DNA of 64,000 nucleotides from positions 1-64,000 of the forward strand of contig ML014177.1 of assembly GCA_003615045.1 (NCBI GenBank), read 5' to 3'. Position numbers and translations under genes: made by a program. Positions 38,469-49,871 of the stretch are shown one piece after another. The stretch is from Caulochytrium protostelioides (taxonomy: Eukaryota; Chytridiomycota; Caulochytriomycetes; Caulochytriales; Caulochytriaceae). Under the pieces are notes generated by a model. The model worked only from the letters and a program-made list of their open reading frames with translations. It was not told the DNA's origin and made no database searches. Numbering within the stretch: the stretch's first letter is position 1; each line of letters opens with the position of its first letter.

Positions 38469-41400
38469 TTACCGCTTCTTTTGTTCGAGCTGACGTGCCT
38501 TGATGGCATACTCGGCATGCTGAGTGGTCCAGTTGGTGGGGAAGGGCTCGACCTGGGGCCCGCGCGGCAGGGACACGTACCGGAACTCGCGGCGCACGGG
38601 TCCACCGGGCACGTCCTCCGAGAGCGTGCCCGTTGTTCCGACGACCGTGTTGCTTGTCGACGTCGAGGCTATGGCCACGGTGCGGCCGAGCGGCCGAATG
38701 CGGAAGTTGCCGTCGTGCTTCAGGACGACGCCGCGGGCATCCAGCTCAATAATACGGGCCGTCGCACGCATCAGCAGAATGTAGTTGATGTACGGTTTGC
38801 TCGTGAGGACGATGTTGCGCTTTGCCGGCAGGCTGTCGAGGGTCTCACGCGCCCGACTATACTGGCCGGTCAGCACGAGGCTCTCGATGTACGACGTCCA
38901 GTTGTTCTCGTCGAGGGGGAACTTGTCTTTGCGCAGGCGCGCCCACACGCGGCTCAGACCGACGGCGTCCTGGCTGCGCCCAAAGGCGTCAATGAGCACG
39001 CTGACCTGAGCATGGGTGACGCCGAAATGGAGCCGCGTTTCGAGGTCGCGACGCCGGCGGCTGTTGATGCGCCGCGAAAGGTTGCTGGGCGTCGAGATAT
39101 CGGGCGACATCGGTGACGATGGGGGCGACGACAGTGATGACGAGAACGACGACGCGGCGTCGGCGTATCGATCCGGCCGTCGTGGCGTGGCGTCGTCGTA
39201 GAAGACCGATTCGACGTTGGGGTCCATGGCGGCATCGCGCGCCGTCAGCGCCTCGAGCTCAGCCATCGTGTAGTCTAAGCGGGCGCCCGCGGCGTTCCCC
39301 CGGGGCGAGTGATACTGCTCACCGAACGTCACCGCCGCGCGCATGGCGTCGCCGAGCTGGCCGAGGATGTTCATGTAGGAGCACATCACATACGCGTCGG
39401 GCTGGACACCGCGTTTGCGGCGCAGATGGTACACAATTTTGCGGGAAAAGAAGTGGACGCGGTCGCAGTATGCGACAGGGAGCGCGCCGGCGATACCGAC
39501 GTCGCGCGTGGGCGTCGAGCCGGGCACGATGGGCGGGATGTCCCGCCACACGCGCAGACCAATGTTGTCAAGGATCCGCGAGTAGGCGCTCTGCGTCCAC
39601 TGCGTGCTGGAGAGCGCGAACAGCTTCTCGGTCATGTCCGTGAGTCCGGCTTCGTCGAGCTTGTTGTTGCGCACCGAGAGGGCGAGGTCGGCGCCCATGA
39701 CAGGGGCGGACTCGAGCACTTGCGGCGGGAAGTGGGCGATGGCGCGCTTGATGTCGGGGTAGGATTCGCCGAGGTCCGCGAGCATCGTCATGGATTTACT
39801 GATCGCGCTGAGGAAGCGACCGCGCGGGAGGCCCGGGTGGTCATACTGCTCGTCGTCTGTGAGAATCGAGAGCGCGTGCCGCATGATCCTGAGGTAGTCC
39901 TGGCGAGCGTAGTGCGACAGGCTTTCGATTTCGAATTTGGCGAGGCGAATGTTGAGAATGAGGGCGAGTGCTACGGGCGGGCCGACGCAGTTTGATTCCA
40001 TGAAGACGCGGTACAGATTGTGGCCGCTGGCGACGTCGCGGAGGATGTGATACGAGAGGGTGCGCGCGAGCAGGTTCTGGACTTTAGTATCGTTAAGCAT
40101 CACGTCAGCGCCGAACACGCGTTCATAAAACTCGAACGTGTCGATCGCGAATCGCACCGGGCGGTTCCACGACGCGTTGATGGCAATCAGAAAGACGGAG
40201 CGAACGCCGAGACTCTGGCGCAGCGGCGAGTTCGGCTCCGTCGAGGCAGGTATCCCGGCGAGCTGCACGCCGGAGTCCCATTGCGCGTCTTCATGGGTAA
40301 GGAGGTAGGTGCTCAGATAGATGGTGTATAGCCGCTGCATGAGCTTCGGAGTCATGTGCGGGTTCCTGCGGAACAGCTGCTGGAACGGCTCGAGCGGCAC
40401 GGCGCGAGTCGCAAGCGCAAACACGAGATACGGGTAGTCGTCCGGTTTCGTGGTGCGCTTAAGGATACGACGCTGCACACTGTGGACCAAGCGGTCGAAC
40501 TCTTCAACGTACGCACGGTGGTCGGGGGCCTCGATGCCCTCGCGCCGCAGCTGCCGGGAGATGCGGATCAGCCGCACCACATAGTCGGCGAACGTCTGCG
40601 GATGGAACGGCTTCTGCATCTCCTCGACCGTGTACGGCATGATGTCGAGCCAGATCACATACGCGTAGCGAATCGCATCCAGATCGATCGCCGCGAACAG
40701 CAAGTCACGGCGGAGGGGGCGCGAGACTTCGTCCTGGAATTCGAGCCGCGACGCGGCCTGGACGGCGCCGAGCTTGTTACCCATACTCAGCTGCCGCTCA
40801 ATCTGCGCGGTGACGGGCGTCAGGTTCGCGGTGCGCGACGCTGCGGCTGCGGTTGCGGGTGGTCGTGCTGTCGGGAGGGGTGCTGGGATCGGTGCCTGCA
40901 TAGGCGCCGCGGGCGAGGCCGGTGCTGGTGCTGATGCCGGTGCTGATGCCGGTGCGGGCGCCGCGAGTTCGGCGATCGCGGCCTCGCGGGCGAGTGCATG
41001 GGCCTTTTTCTTCTCCTGACGCCGGATATCGTCCATGCGGCTCGTGATGCGCATTACAAAGACGTCGCCCAGCGCGTTGCGTAAAGCCTCGACGCCGAGA
41101 ATGGCCTGGACCTTGGTCCACTGCGGATGGATGCCCATCTCGGTGAGCATTGTCAGCTGGTCGTGGGTGGGAAGCAGATCGCAGGCCGCCTCGACGCTGT
41201 CCATGGCGAGGGTCAGTGCGAGGTAGGTGTGAAAGGTCTGCGAGACGAATTTCCCGAACCGCGGGTCCTTGATGGCTTGCTTCCAGTAGTCCTCAACGCC
41301 GACTTGGCGCGACGCCATGTAGCCGGCGGTGACTTGGCCGACGACGTCTTGGCGGTTCTGCATCGACAGCTGCCCGAGCGGCACCAGCGCCGATTCGATC

Positions 41401-42494
41401 GCGCTCGCGGCAGGTTTGCCCGTGCGGTCGTGGGGCGCACCAAACAGCACGACGTTCAGCAGCCGGCTTGCAATGCGGTCCGTCACACTTAAATGCTTGT
41501 TCTCAAACAGCGTCGCGGCGGTCGGCGTCCGCGGCAGCGCCATCTCGGGCGTGATCGCCGCCGGATCGGGCACCTGATCCCGGAGCATCTCATACAGCTG
41601 CTCAGGTCGCGTCATTTCCTTGACGGACGCTTCCTCGGACGCCACGGCGGATTTGTTCGGGGACGCATCCGCCGATGCCGCAGTAGCAGCCGTAGCAGCA
41701 ACAGCAGCATCATCGTTCTTGCGATGGATCGAATCGGCCGGCAGCAGCTCCTCGAGCTGTTCCATCAAGGCGACAATGGAGGCCTTGGTGCCTGGGAACT
41801 CGGCGAGCTCTGGCCGGGTTTCCAGCTCATAGGTGAGAAACTCGGCGGCCTGGATGACATCGGCGCGTTCCAGATGCCGAGCAATGAGCAGGATCAGCCG
41901 TGGATCGTCGAGGGGCAGCTCACTGTAGACGAGCGTGATGTAGTCGATGGCCATGGCGGCATGTGTAAACTCGTTGAGATGTGTGTTGGCGACAATCATA
42001 AAGTCGCGCAGCGTCACGGCGCGGCCCGACTGCCGCGCGACAACGAGCAGCAGCCGCGCCGTATCGATGGTGCGCGTCGTCCGCAGCAGCGCGATCCAGT
42101 CCTGCTCCATCAGGTGGCCGTAGAAGTCGCCGTCCCGCCGCAGCGCGTGGTGCAGTTCCGCCTGCACCATACTTGGATCATCGAGCGTGCTGAGCGCATC
42201 GTGGAGCCGCGTCGCCGTCTGCTCGAGAAGGGCCGTCGTGATCCCGCGGTGGGCGCCGTCCGTCCACGCCGGCGGACCATATCGCCGTGGCCGCCACGCG
42301 GCCGGCTGAACTAAGCGCCATGGCGGCAGAGGAGGCGACGCCGCCGCCGCCGCCGCCGCCGCCGCCGCAGCGGTGGCGAGGATGCCGCCGCAGGTCGCGG
42401 GGGTGGTCGACAGACGGCGGCACCACGGGCGGGCAAGCACGGTGCGGCAGGCGCCGGGCCAGCGTCGCGCGGGCTCCATGACCGCGGGCCGCAT
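38469..42494 (-). CDS. Large mitochondrial PPR-like protein
   Basis: Probable mitochondrial RNA-binding protein of 1341 residues, not assigned to a named orthologue. The N-terminus (MRPAVMEPARRWPGACRTVL, then WCRRLSTTPA) is basic, rich in Arg, Ala and Ser and free of acidic residues after the first few positions, as in mitochondrial presequences. Most of the protein reads as alpha-helical. Close to the C-terminus, around residues 1150-1230, are PPR-type helices: VSVLIDAFGRSQDAVGLSRV, WTSYIESLVLTGQYSRARET and KPYINYILLMRATARI. Length and make-up resemble fungal mitochondrial expression factors of the CYA5/DMR1/CBP1 kind, but that is inference. An Ala/Pro-rich linker lies near residues 505-560. 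Two ATGs (42494 and 42479) could serve as start. Convergent with the Myb gene. Confidence 0.72.
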   Translation of the reverse strand: MRPAVMEPARRWPGACRTVLARPWCRRLSTTPATCGGILATAAAAAAAAAAASPPLPPWRLVQPAAWRPRRYGPPAWTDGAHRGITTALLEQTATRLHDALSTLDDPSMVQAELHHALRRDGDFYGHLMEQDWIALLRTTRTIDTARLLLVVARQSGRAVTLRDFMIVANTHLNEFTHAAMAIDYITLVYSELPLDDPRLILLIARHLERADVIQAAEFLTYELETRPELAEFPGTKASIVALMEQLEELLPADSIHRKNDDAAVAATAATAASADASPNKSAVASEEASVKEMTRPEQLYEMLRDQVPDPAAITPEMALPRTPTAATLFENKHLSVTDRIASRLLNVVLFGAPHDRTGKPAASAIESALVPLGQLSMQNRQDVVGQVTAGYMASRQVGVEDYWKQAIKDPRFGKFVSQTFHTYLALTLAMDSVEAACDLLPTHDQLTMLTEMGIHPQWTKVQAILGVEALRNALGDVFVMRITSRMDDIRRQEKKKAHALAREAAIAELAAPAPASAPASAPAPASPAAPMQAPIPAPLPTARPPATAAAASRTANLTPVTAQIERQLSMGNKLGAVQAASRLEFQDEVSRPLRRDLLFAAIDLDAIRYAYVIWLDIMPYTVEEMQKPFHPQTFADYVVRLIRISRQLRREGIEAPDHRAYVEEFDRLVHSVQRRILKRTTKPDDYPYLVFALATRAVPLEPFQQLFRRNPHMTPKLMQRLYTIYLSTYLLTHEDAQWDSGVQLAGIPASTEPNSPLRQSLGVRSVFLIAINASWNRPVRFAIDTFEFYERVFGADVMLNDTKVQNLLARTLSYHILRDVASGHNLYRVFMESNCVGPPVALALILNIRLAKFEIESLSHYARQDYLRIMRHALSILTDDEQYDHPGLPRGRFLSAISKSMTMLADLGESYPDIKRAIAHFPPQVLESAPVMGADLALSVRNNKLDEAGLTDMTEKLFALSSTQWTQSAYSRILDNIGLRVWRDIPPIVPGSTPTRDVGIAGALPVAYCDRVHFFSRKIVYHLRRKRGVQPDAYVMCSYMNILGQLGDAMRAAVTFGEQYHSPRGNAAGARLDYTMAELEALTARDAAMDPNVESVFYDDATPRRPDRYADAASSFSSSLSSPPSSPMSPDISTPSNLSRRINSRRRRDLETRLHFGVTHAQVSVLIDAFGRSQDAVGLSRVWARLRKDKFPLDENNWTSYIESLVLTGQYSRARETLDSLPAKRNIVLTSKPYINYILLMRATARIIELDARGVVLKHDGNFRIRPLGRTVAIASTSTSNTVVGTTGTLSEDVPGGPVRREFRYVSLPRGPQVEPFPTNWTTQHAEYAIKARQLEQKKR

Positions 42495-43492
42495 GGGCGC
42501 CCGTCGCCGCGGCGTTCACGCGCGAGCCGTCGGCCGGCCGATGGGCGTCCGCGGTCCTGCGGCCCGGCCGTTCAGCGGCGCTCCGACCAGCGCGGCACGG
42601 GCCGTCGTGGGGTCTGCCGGCGTCGCGGGATCGCGCGGTCTCTCTTGTTTCTGATCAGCCGCCGGCGGTCCGGACGCTGAGATCGGGGGTCCGTCGTGGG
42701 TGGGGAACGGTGGGTCTCCGGGGGATTCCGAGCGCTGGTGCTGGGCCGTGCTTCTCGCCGCTGATCTCCTAGTGAGACGCGTGCCCGAGCTGCGGCGCGG
42801 CGGGCCCAGCGTCGGTTGCTCTTGAGAGAGTGGACGCGAGTGTCGTCCTGCCGGATCCGATATTGATGATGGCGCCATGGCCATTCACATCGACGCCACC
42901 AGGAACATGGACGGCGACGCGATGCCGGCAACCCACGGATGGATCACGGCCACCACGTGGGAGGTCACGCGACACCACGGCGGCCGGCGCGCGCCGGCGG
43001 CGGTGGCCGATCTGCCGTGGGCCCTGTGGCCGATGGGCACCACTCAGGAAGAGGGAAGCCCGACGGCCGGACGCACGTGCCGTTGGGTGCTACGACGCCC
43101 CCCGCGGGTGGGCCCATCGTCGGCGTCGCTAGGCCGGCGCTAGGCACCGCGTCGCGCCACCGCCTGCGCGCCCTTTCGGGGCGGCGGAAGGCGCCGGTCC
43201 CTCCGAGCCCCAACCCCGCCTCCGATCTCGCTCAACCCCTTGTAGCGCCAGTCTGATGGGCATCACCCGTCCGAGAAGACGACTCACCGATGCTCCGTCA
43301 CGCATCCTACCGCGGGGCGTCGTCCAGCCCGTTGACGGTGCCATCGCACGAGACGTGACGGACGACGCCATCGAACATGAAATGGAAATCAATTAAAAAA
43401 AAGTAAAACGCCATGATATAAAAGGGTAAGAATGCAACCCAACGGCGACTGACACCGGGGTCCAGGCTGTCCGTCAAGAGCAGGTCGGTTGC
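42495..43492. other. Intergenic, GC-rich
   Basis: About 1 kb between the PPR-like gene start and the mitochondrial EF-Tu stop, both on the minus strand. Overlapping frames on both strands are Arg/Pro/Gly-rich and look like GC-driven chance. No conserved motif is seen. Confidence 0.5.
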
Positions 43493-45008
43493 TTAAGCGA
43501 CAATCTTGGTCAGCACGCCGGTGGCGACGGTGCGGCCGCCCTCACGGACGGTGAAGCGAAGACCGGCCTCGAGAGCGACCTTGCGCTCCAGCGTGACCTG
43601 CATCTCGATGTTGTCGCCCGGCATGATGAGCTTGCCCTCCTCGCGCGCGGCGAGGCCCTCCGGGGTCTCGGGCCAGTTGAGGCAGCACGGCACGTCCATG
43701 GTGCGCGCGAACAGCTGCGGCTTGTAGTTTTCAACGAACGGCTTGTGGCGGCCGCCCTCCTCCTTGCTGAGCACGTAGATCTGGGCCAGGAAGGTGGTGT
43801 GGGCGGAGATCGTGTCAGGCATGGCGACGACCTGGCCACGGCGCAGGTCCTCGCGCTTCACGCCGCGCAAAAGCAGGCCCGCGTTGTCGCCGGCCTCGGC
43901 GCGGTCAAGCTCCTTGTGGAACATCTCGACGCCCGTGATCGTCGTCTTGCGCGTCTCGCCGAAGCCGACGATCGCGATTTCCTGGCCCTTCGTGATCACG
44001 CCACGCTCGACACGGCCCGTCACCACCGTCCCGCGGCCCGCAATCGAGAAGACGTCCTCGATGGGCATCAAGAACGGCTTGTCGAGGTCGCGCTTCGGCG
44101 TCGGGATCGCCTCGTCGACGGCGGCCATCAGCTTCAGCACGGCGTCCTTGCCGATCTCGGGCTGGTTGCCCTCGAGCGCGCACAGCGCCGAGCCCATGAT
44201 GATGGGCACGTTCTCGCCGTCGTAGCCGTACTCGCTGAGCAGCTCGCGCATCTCCAGCTCGACGAGCTCCAGCATCTCCTTGTCGTCAACGGCATCGACC
44301 TTGTTCACAAACACCACGAGGTCCTCGACACCGACCTGGCGCGCCAGCAGCAGGTGCTCGCGCGTCTGCGGCATCTGGCCGTCAGTGGCTGACACGACAA
44401 TGATCGCGCCGTCCATCTGCGCGGCACCGGTGATCATGTTCTTGATGTAATCAGCGTGACCTAATGAAAGCCCCCCCATATCGCAATTGTCAACCGAAAA
44501 GAAAAACGCGGTGAGACGCCAGATCAATCAATCATATCGCATCACCATAGTCACCATGAATCTCCCATGCGGAATCTCCAAGGCCAATGTCGGACATTCC
44601 ATGTCGGCGGTCAGACCGGATGGTTAGACGGAGCCCTTAGCTCGCAGAAAACTTACCCGGGCAGTCCAAGTGGGCATAGTGGCGCTTGTCGGTCTGGTAC
44701 TCGACGTGCGTCGTGTTGATAGTAATACCGCGGGCACGCTCCTCGGGCGCCTTGTCAATGGAGGCGTAGTCTCGGAATTCCTTGGACCCCGCGGCCTCAG
44801 CCAACACCTTCGTGATGGCGGCCGTCAGGGTCGTCTTGCCGTGGTCGACGTGGCCGATGGTGCCGATGTTGACGTGCGGCTTCTCGCGCGAGAAGGACGA
44901 GCAGCGGAACGGCTGTTTGAGCAGGGCGTGGGCCGTGCGCGGCGCGGCCGTCCACGCGCCCGCGGCAGCGCGGCGCAGACCCGCGGTCACGGCAGCGGCG
45001 ACGACCAT
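43493..45008 (-). CDS. TUFM: Mitochondrial elongation factor Tu, two exons
   Basis: GTPase that delivers aminoacyl-tRNA to mitochondrial ribosomes; partner of the EF-G at 6-8.6 kb. Exon 1 45008-44657, intron 44461-44656 (GTAAGT...TTAG, 196 nt), exon 2 44460-43493; the join falls inside Gly of [13 protein letters not shown], the G3 motif DCPGH, and keeps the frame, giving 439 residues. The first 45 residues ([19 protein letters not shown]...) are a mitochondrial presequence; the mature part begins [19 protein letters not shown] (G1). NKVD (G4) is present, and domains 2 and 3 end [15 protein letters not shown], as in bacterial-type EF-Tu. The ATG at 45008 is the start of the presequence; frames further upstream open only at non-ATG codons. 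Confidence 0.97.
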
Positions 45009-45396
45009 AGTGGCACTGGTGGTAGCTCGACAACACAGGGCAGAGGAGACAAACAGGAACAACCTGCCGGTAGCGACCGTGGGATACCGTCCTCTTTGCT
45101 TTGTTTCTCATGGGCCCTTGCGAGCGTGCGCGTTTGCTTTGACCTATGCGTTGGCACCACGCGTGTTCAGCGTCTCGTCCTCGGGTTCCCTTGACACGCT
45201 TGAATCATGACCGTGCTGTCCCGTATGACGCCGATGCTGGTGCGGGTGCTTGCTGACTGTGCTGGCGTCGTTCGCTAGCGTCGTTCGCTAGCGTCGTTCG
45301 CCGACTCCGAGCCTCTCGCAGGACCACGCCGGAGGCGCGACCGTCGAGCGCAGCCGGAGTGAGACGCGACGCAGGCCGTCCTCATGCCGACCCCGT

Positions 45397-45428
<32 letters not shown>

Positions 45429-47297
45429 TGCCGAGGGCAGCGACGACGTGGAGGGCAGCCGGGATGCGGCTGGCCAGGACCGCCGAAGCCAGAGGGTCCG
45501 CGACCCCGACAGTTCCGGGCACAAGAAGAGCTGAGCCGGCGCGTCTGCTCTCCTCACCGGCGCGTCTGTTGGCCCTGCGGCCGTCGCCGCGCGCGGTTTC
45601 TCCCGACGGCTCGGCGTTCTGAGCTCCGCTCGAGCCCCGCGGACGGTCGGTGCGGTCGCTCTCGGCGTTGCGTCAATGCCCGGCGGCGCTGCGCCACCCA
45701 AAACTCAGCCCCTCGGAAACTCAGCCACGCACCCCCTGGCAAAAAGGGTAAGAGGTGCCGCCGCTCTTGCCGATCCTTTCGGACGGCACGGCTGAACTCC
45801 GATCGATACCGGTCGCGTGTGATGCCATCGCGCCGTCTGCCACCTGATGCCTCCTCCCCGGGACGAGTGGATGAATGGATGATGAGGAGGGGAACTGATG
45901 ATGGAAAAGATGCGGATGGACACATCGCATCGCTCAAGCATGTGACAGCGTATCCCCCGTATCCGATCGAGGCGACCCCGCCGAATCGTCGACGGTGCTC
46001 AGGTTGCTTGACATCCGGCGCGATGCTGCGATGCCGCGATGCCATCACTGACCATTAATAGGGCGGAGGCGTCGGCCATATGCTTGTGCATCTCTTTTCG
46101 TGCCGCACCGAATCCCGCATGGGTGGAAATGTACGAGGTACATGGCGTCGAGGACGCCCCCTGAAGCGCACTCAAGCGAATCACCCATGTGTCGATCAAA
46201 GAGCGGATGGACTTTGCAAGAGATGCCGCGAAATTATCATGCCCAGGGATGAGACTAGCTTCTCCCCACCCCAGCGCCATATCAAGTGGATCTTAAGTTT
46301 CTGCTGGACCTGATACTGGACCATATGCCTTACGCGAGTGGTGTCACCGTGGGATTTGCAAACACGCGGAAACACAGAGTCTTGGGCCCGCGATAAGGCC
46401 TGACCATCCGCTGGCCAATCAACGAGCATGGCTTGCTCGCGTAAGTCTCTTTTCCTCCTGGGCAACGCAACGCGTTGCAACGCCTCACGACGCCATACCC
46501 TCGAACCACCTGTGTCGAGCCTGCGCCATGCAATCGCCGCCCCGGCTGTTGCCGATGCTACCGAAGCGTTGATGAGACGGCTTGAGATCTCTCCAGATAA
46601 TGCGGCGTGGGCAGCGCCTGATGGACGCACCAGCCTGTGGCGAGACTCGCGCGTGGGTTACAATGGCCCCACGCGCGCGCCTCAGTACGATGCGACGTTG
46701 GCGTTTAAGTGGCGGTCCAGTTGCCCCACACGCGCCGCTGTTGACGTGCAGCCTCGAGACCCATCGGCGATCTTGACGGGTCACCGCGATCCTGTGGGCA
46801 GGGCCGGCGACAGTGGCCGCGATGCGTCGACAGCGTTCGAGAAAGAGGCGATGCGAGCCCGACGGTCCAACTACTTAAAGCGCGACCCGCGGTCAGCAGT
46901 CACAACTGGCCATGATACATTTCTCTCATCAGGATTGTGTCGGGACATCGGAAGCTTCTGCGTGGCACCAGCACCGTTGAACCCGTGTCCCTTCCTGCAG
47001 CCTCGTCCCCAATCCCCGCCATCCGATGGACCACTCGGGTCTTCGCTCCAGACTTCCGGACCCACACGTTGGACTGTGATTCCTGTATATATATCGCATG
47101 AAATCGTCGCAAGCCCCATCCCGACAGCGGTCCTGAGACCAGGGCCCATCGGAACTTGCTCCCCTGACTCTCATCTTCTCCCCCTCTCCACCCCAACCTC
47201 TCCGTCATAGACCAACCACGCGGTTTTCCCGCGTTTCCACACCGGTCCTCTCCCCGTCCCCTTGTCCCGTGATTCACGAGCCGGTTCATCGGCCACC
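45009..47297. other. 2.3-kb divergent intergenic region between TUFM and tyrosinase
   Basis: No supported gene. Contains a 13-nt tandem repeat (GCGTCGTTCGCTA, almost three copies, 45265-45301), a CCG trinucleotide run at about 45401-45430 and, close to the tyrosinase start, a C/T-rich leader (47160-47280) with a TATATATAT element at about 47086. A 260-codon plus-strand frame at 46428-47210 has no recognisable domain and ends inside this leader. Confidence 0.5.
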
Positions 47298-49871
47298 ATG
47301 TGGTCCACCCACCTCGTGCTCCTGCTGGGGCTCCCGTCCATGGTGATCTATGCGACCGCTGGCGCCCCGCCCGCCGCGGCGGGATTCTACCGCCGCAACT
47401 TCCTCTCGCCCTCGGCGCTCGGGTTCGGTACGGCTGAGGCCCCGCTCAAGCTTCTGGACGCCATCCCCCAGCCGCTCGAAGAGATGGTCCCGCCGCCGCC
47501 GCAGGCCGCGTCCTCCCACCCGGCGCGCCATGGGGATGACCGTTCCGCACCAGCGCCGCGCGCGGCATCCACGCCTGAGGTCGCGGCCGCCGCGCCGCCG
47601 CCACCTCCTGCCGGCGCGGTCCCGCCACCGGCGGCGATCCCGAGCCCCGACACGACGGCTGCGCCCATCAGTGCCACATCCGCCTCGTCCTCGGCGACCG
47701 CGGCGGCCACATCGACTTCTGCGGCAGCGGCAGCGGCCCAGTCGTCCGCGAGCACCGTGCCCATGCCCGCGACCGGCAGCTGGGGCCCGCTGCGGTTGAG
47801 CGCGTCCGATCAGTGCATCGAAGCGGGCGCGACGGCTGGGGCGAGCGCGGCGTTCGTGACGTGCGATGGCGCCAAGACGGCGCAGGCGTGGCAGTTTGCC
47901 TACGGCAAGCTCGTGTCCCGCGTCCAGCAAAGCCGGGTCCCGCTGTGCCTGAGCGCGGCCGAGACCGAGGAGTCGGGTGCGCGCCTCGTGATGGTGGCGT
48001 GCACCACGTCGGAGCTGACGGCGCTGACGTCGATCCGGCCGGACAGCGCGATCCTGCTCGCGAGCTCGGGGCTCTGTGTGACGTCGCAGGGCGGCCACGC
48101 GGTGCAGATGGCATGCGACGGTGCGGCCGCGGCGACGCAGGCGTTCGTCACCGTTGCGGGCGGCCCGCTCCGCACGGACACGTGCACGAATGTGCAGACC
48201 CGCCGCGAGTGGCGCACGCTGAGCGACAGCGAGCGCCGCGCCTACATCGCCGCTGTCGAGACGATCCGCAAGCAGCCATCGGTTCTCGGGCACTCCTCAC
48301 GCTACGACGACATTGTCGGGTTCCACGCTGAGGCGCTCGCGTTGATCCATACCTCGGGCACGCTCGTCGAGAAGGACAAGCAGGGCACCCAGTTCCTGGT
48401 GTGGCACCGCGCGTACCTGCGGCTCTATGAGGAAGCGCTGCAGTCCGTCGATCCTTCAGTCACGCTGCCATACTGGGAATGGAGCTCGGACGCTCAGAAG
48501 CCGCTCGCGAACACGGCCATGTTCGGCGAGGGCCCCACGCAGTTCGGCACGAACGGCGTCGGCGACGAGACCTGCGTCCGCGACGGTTTCGCCCGACTAT
48601 GGACGCGCACGACTCCAGACACGGCGCCGTGCCTGCGTCGCAATCACACCGACACCGTCACGCTGTATGACACCGAGACGCTCAAGCACACACTGGACCA
48701 GGCCACCGACTACGACCAGCTGCGCATCGGCATCGAGATGTACTCGCACGCGGTCGTGCATACCGCGATCGGCGGCACCACGGGCGACATGACCTTCATC
48801 CCGAATTCGCCCTCGGATCCCCTCTTTTTCCTGCACCACGCGAACGTCGACTACTGGTGGGCCGTCTGGCAAAAGAAGTACCCGAGCCGCGTCCAGTACA
48901 ACGGCTGGGCCGTCTCGGCGCCCGGCCACACCGATGTCCGCCCGGCCAGCATGGACGACGTGGTGTATGGTACGAGCTGGACCGTTCGCGATGCGGTGAC
49001 GCATGCCCAGGGCCACGGCTTCTGCTACCAGTACGCCGACCTCGAAGTGCCGACCGCCAAGACGGGCGGCGCCGGCGCCATCGCGCCCTGGCCACGCCGC
49101 CGCCGCCGCGCCGTTCTTGGCGGCCTCGGCGGCCTCACGAGTCTGACTTCGGCGGCCGCGGCCCCGCTCGGCGCGGTCGGTGACGCCGTCTCGGGCGCGT
49201 CCGCGAAGGGCCTGCTGTCGTCGGCCTCGTCACGCGCCACGGGCATGAGCAACGGCGACGACCTCAAGTATGCGGTGAAGGGCGCCGACGACGTGACGGC
49301 GTACACGGGCGTCGAGGACGGCGCGAAGACGGTGGTGCGCACGCCGGACGAGGTCGCCGATATCGTGGCGCCGGCGGGCGCGAATGCTGTCAACGTCATC
49401 GACAACCACGTCGGCTCGATCACCAACATGGCGTCGACGATGCCCGGCGCGGACGCCGTCTCGCAGATCGTGCGCGTCGCCCGCGGCCTGCCGATTGGCG
49501 GGTTGCTGGGTACGGCGACAGGCGCCGTGGCAGGCGCCGGCCCGACGGCGCTGGTAAGCACGGTGACTCATCTTGCCGGTGGCATGCTGAGCCCGGTCGC
49601 GATGCTGGCGGAAGCGCGATCGCTGCTGAACCGCACGACGCCGTCAGGTCGCGTGCATCCGCAGCCGCTGCCGTCCGCATGGGTCCAGCACATGGGCTGG
49701 TGCGTCGACGAAATCCGCGAAGGTGAGCACAAACTCCGCTCGATCGCCGATGCGATCGACATGGCCCGCGGCTTGCTGCCGTTCGGGTGGAAGCTCGGCG
49801 TTTGGCCCGACCAGCAGCCCGTCGATGTCGAGGATGACTGTGACGAGGACGCGGGCGTTCCCTCATACTAG
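47298..49871 (+). CDS. Secreted tyrosinase with lectin-like N-terminal region and long C-terminal tail
   Basis: Type-3 copper oxidase that should convert monophenols or diphenols to quinones, probably for melanin or wall cross-linking. From ATG 47298 (context CCACCATG) the protein is 857 residues. Residues 1-22 form a signal peptide (STHLVLLLGLPSMVIYATAG). A Pro/Ala/Ser linker follows to about 158. Residues 160-290 look like a ricin-B-type beta-trefoil: CIEAG...AQAWQF, CLSAAETEESGARLVMVAC, GLCVTSQGGHAVQMAC. The tyrosinase domain (about 297-590) has CuA histidines 343, 351 and 370 (GFHAEAL, IHTSG, VWHRAYLRLYEEAL) and CuB histidines 484, 488 and 513/514 (SHAVVH, FLHHANVDYWWAVW). After PWPRRRRRAV (about 597), a possible proprotein cleavage site, come 255 residues without a known domain, Gly/Ala-rich and ending in an Asp/Glu-rich segment. 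Single exon. Confidence 0.9.
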   Translation: MWSTHLVLLLGLPSMVIYATAGAPPAAAGFYRRNFLSPSALGFGTAEAPLKLLDAIPQPLEEMVPPPPQAASSHPARHGDDRSAPAPRAASTPEVAAAAPPPPPAGAVPPPAAIPSPDTTAAPISATSASSSATAAATSTSAAAAAAQSSASTVPMPATGSWGPLRLSASDQCIEAGATAGASAAFVTCDGAKTAQAWQFAYGKLVSRVQQSRVPLCLSAAETEESGARLVMVACTTSELTALTSIRPDSAILLASSGLCVTSQGGHAVQMACDGAAAATQAFVTVAGGPLRTDTCTNVQTRREWRTLSDSERRAYIAAVETIRKQPSVLGHSSRYDDIVGFHAEALALIHTSGTLVEKDKQGTQFLVWHRAYLRLYEEALQSVDPSVTLPYWEWSSDAQKPLANTAMFGEGPTQFGTNGVGDETCVRDGFARLWTRTTPDTAPCLRRNHTDTVTLYDTETLKHTLDQATDYDQLRIGIEMYSHAVVHTAIGGTTGDMTFIPNSPSDPLFFLHHANVDYWWAVWQKKYPSRVQYNGWAVSAPGHTDVRPASMDDVVYGTSWTVRDAVTHAQGHGFCYQYADLEVPTAKTGGAGAIAPWPRRRRRAVLGGLGGLTSLTSAAAAPLGAVGDAVSGASAKGLLSSASSRATGMSNGDDLKYAVKGADDVTAYTGVEDGAKTVVRTPDEVADIVAPAGANAVNVIDNHVGSITNMASTMPGADAVSQIVRVARGLPIGGLLGTATGAVAGAGPTALVSTVTHLAGGMLSPVAMLAEARSLLNRTTPSGRVHPQPLPSAWVQHMGWCVDEIREGEHKLRSIADAIDMARGLLPFGWKLGVWPDQQPVDVEDDCDEDAGVPSY

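Noticed and set aside
47286-48293. 335-codon minus-strand frame opposite the tyrosinase N-terminus
   Set aside because: Arg/Ala-rich antisense shadow of the tyrosinase gene; no start context or motif.
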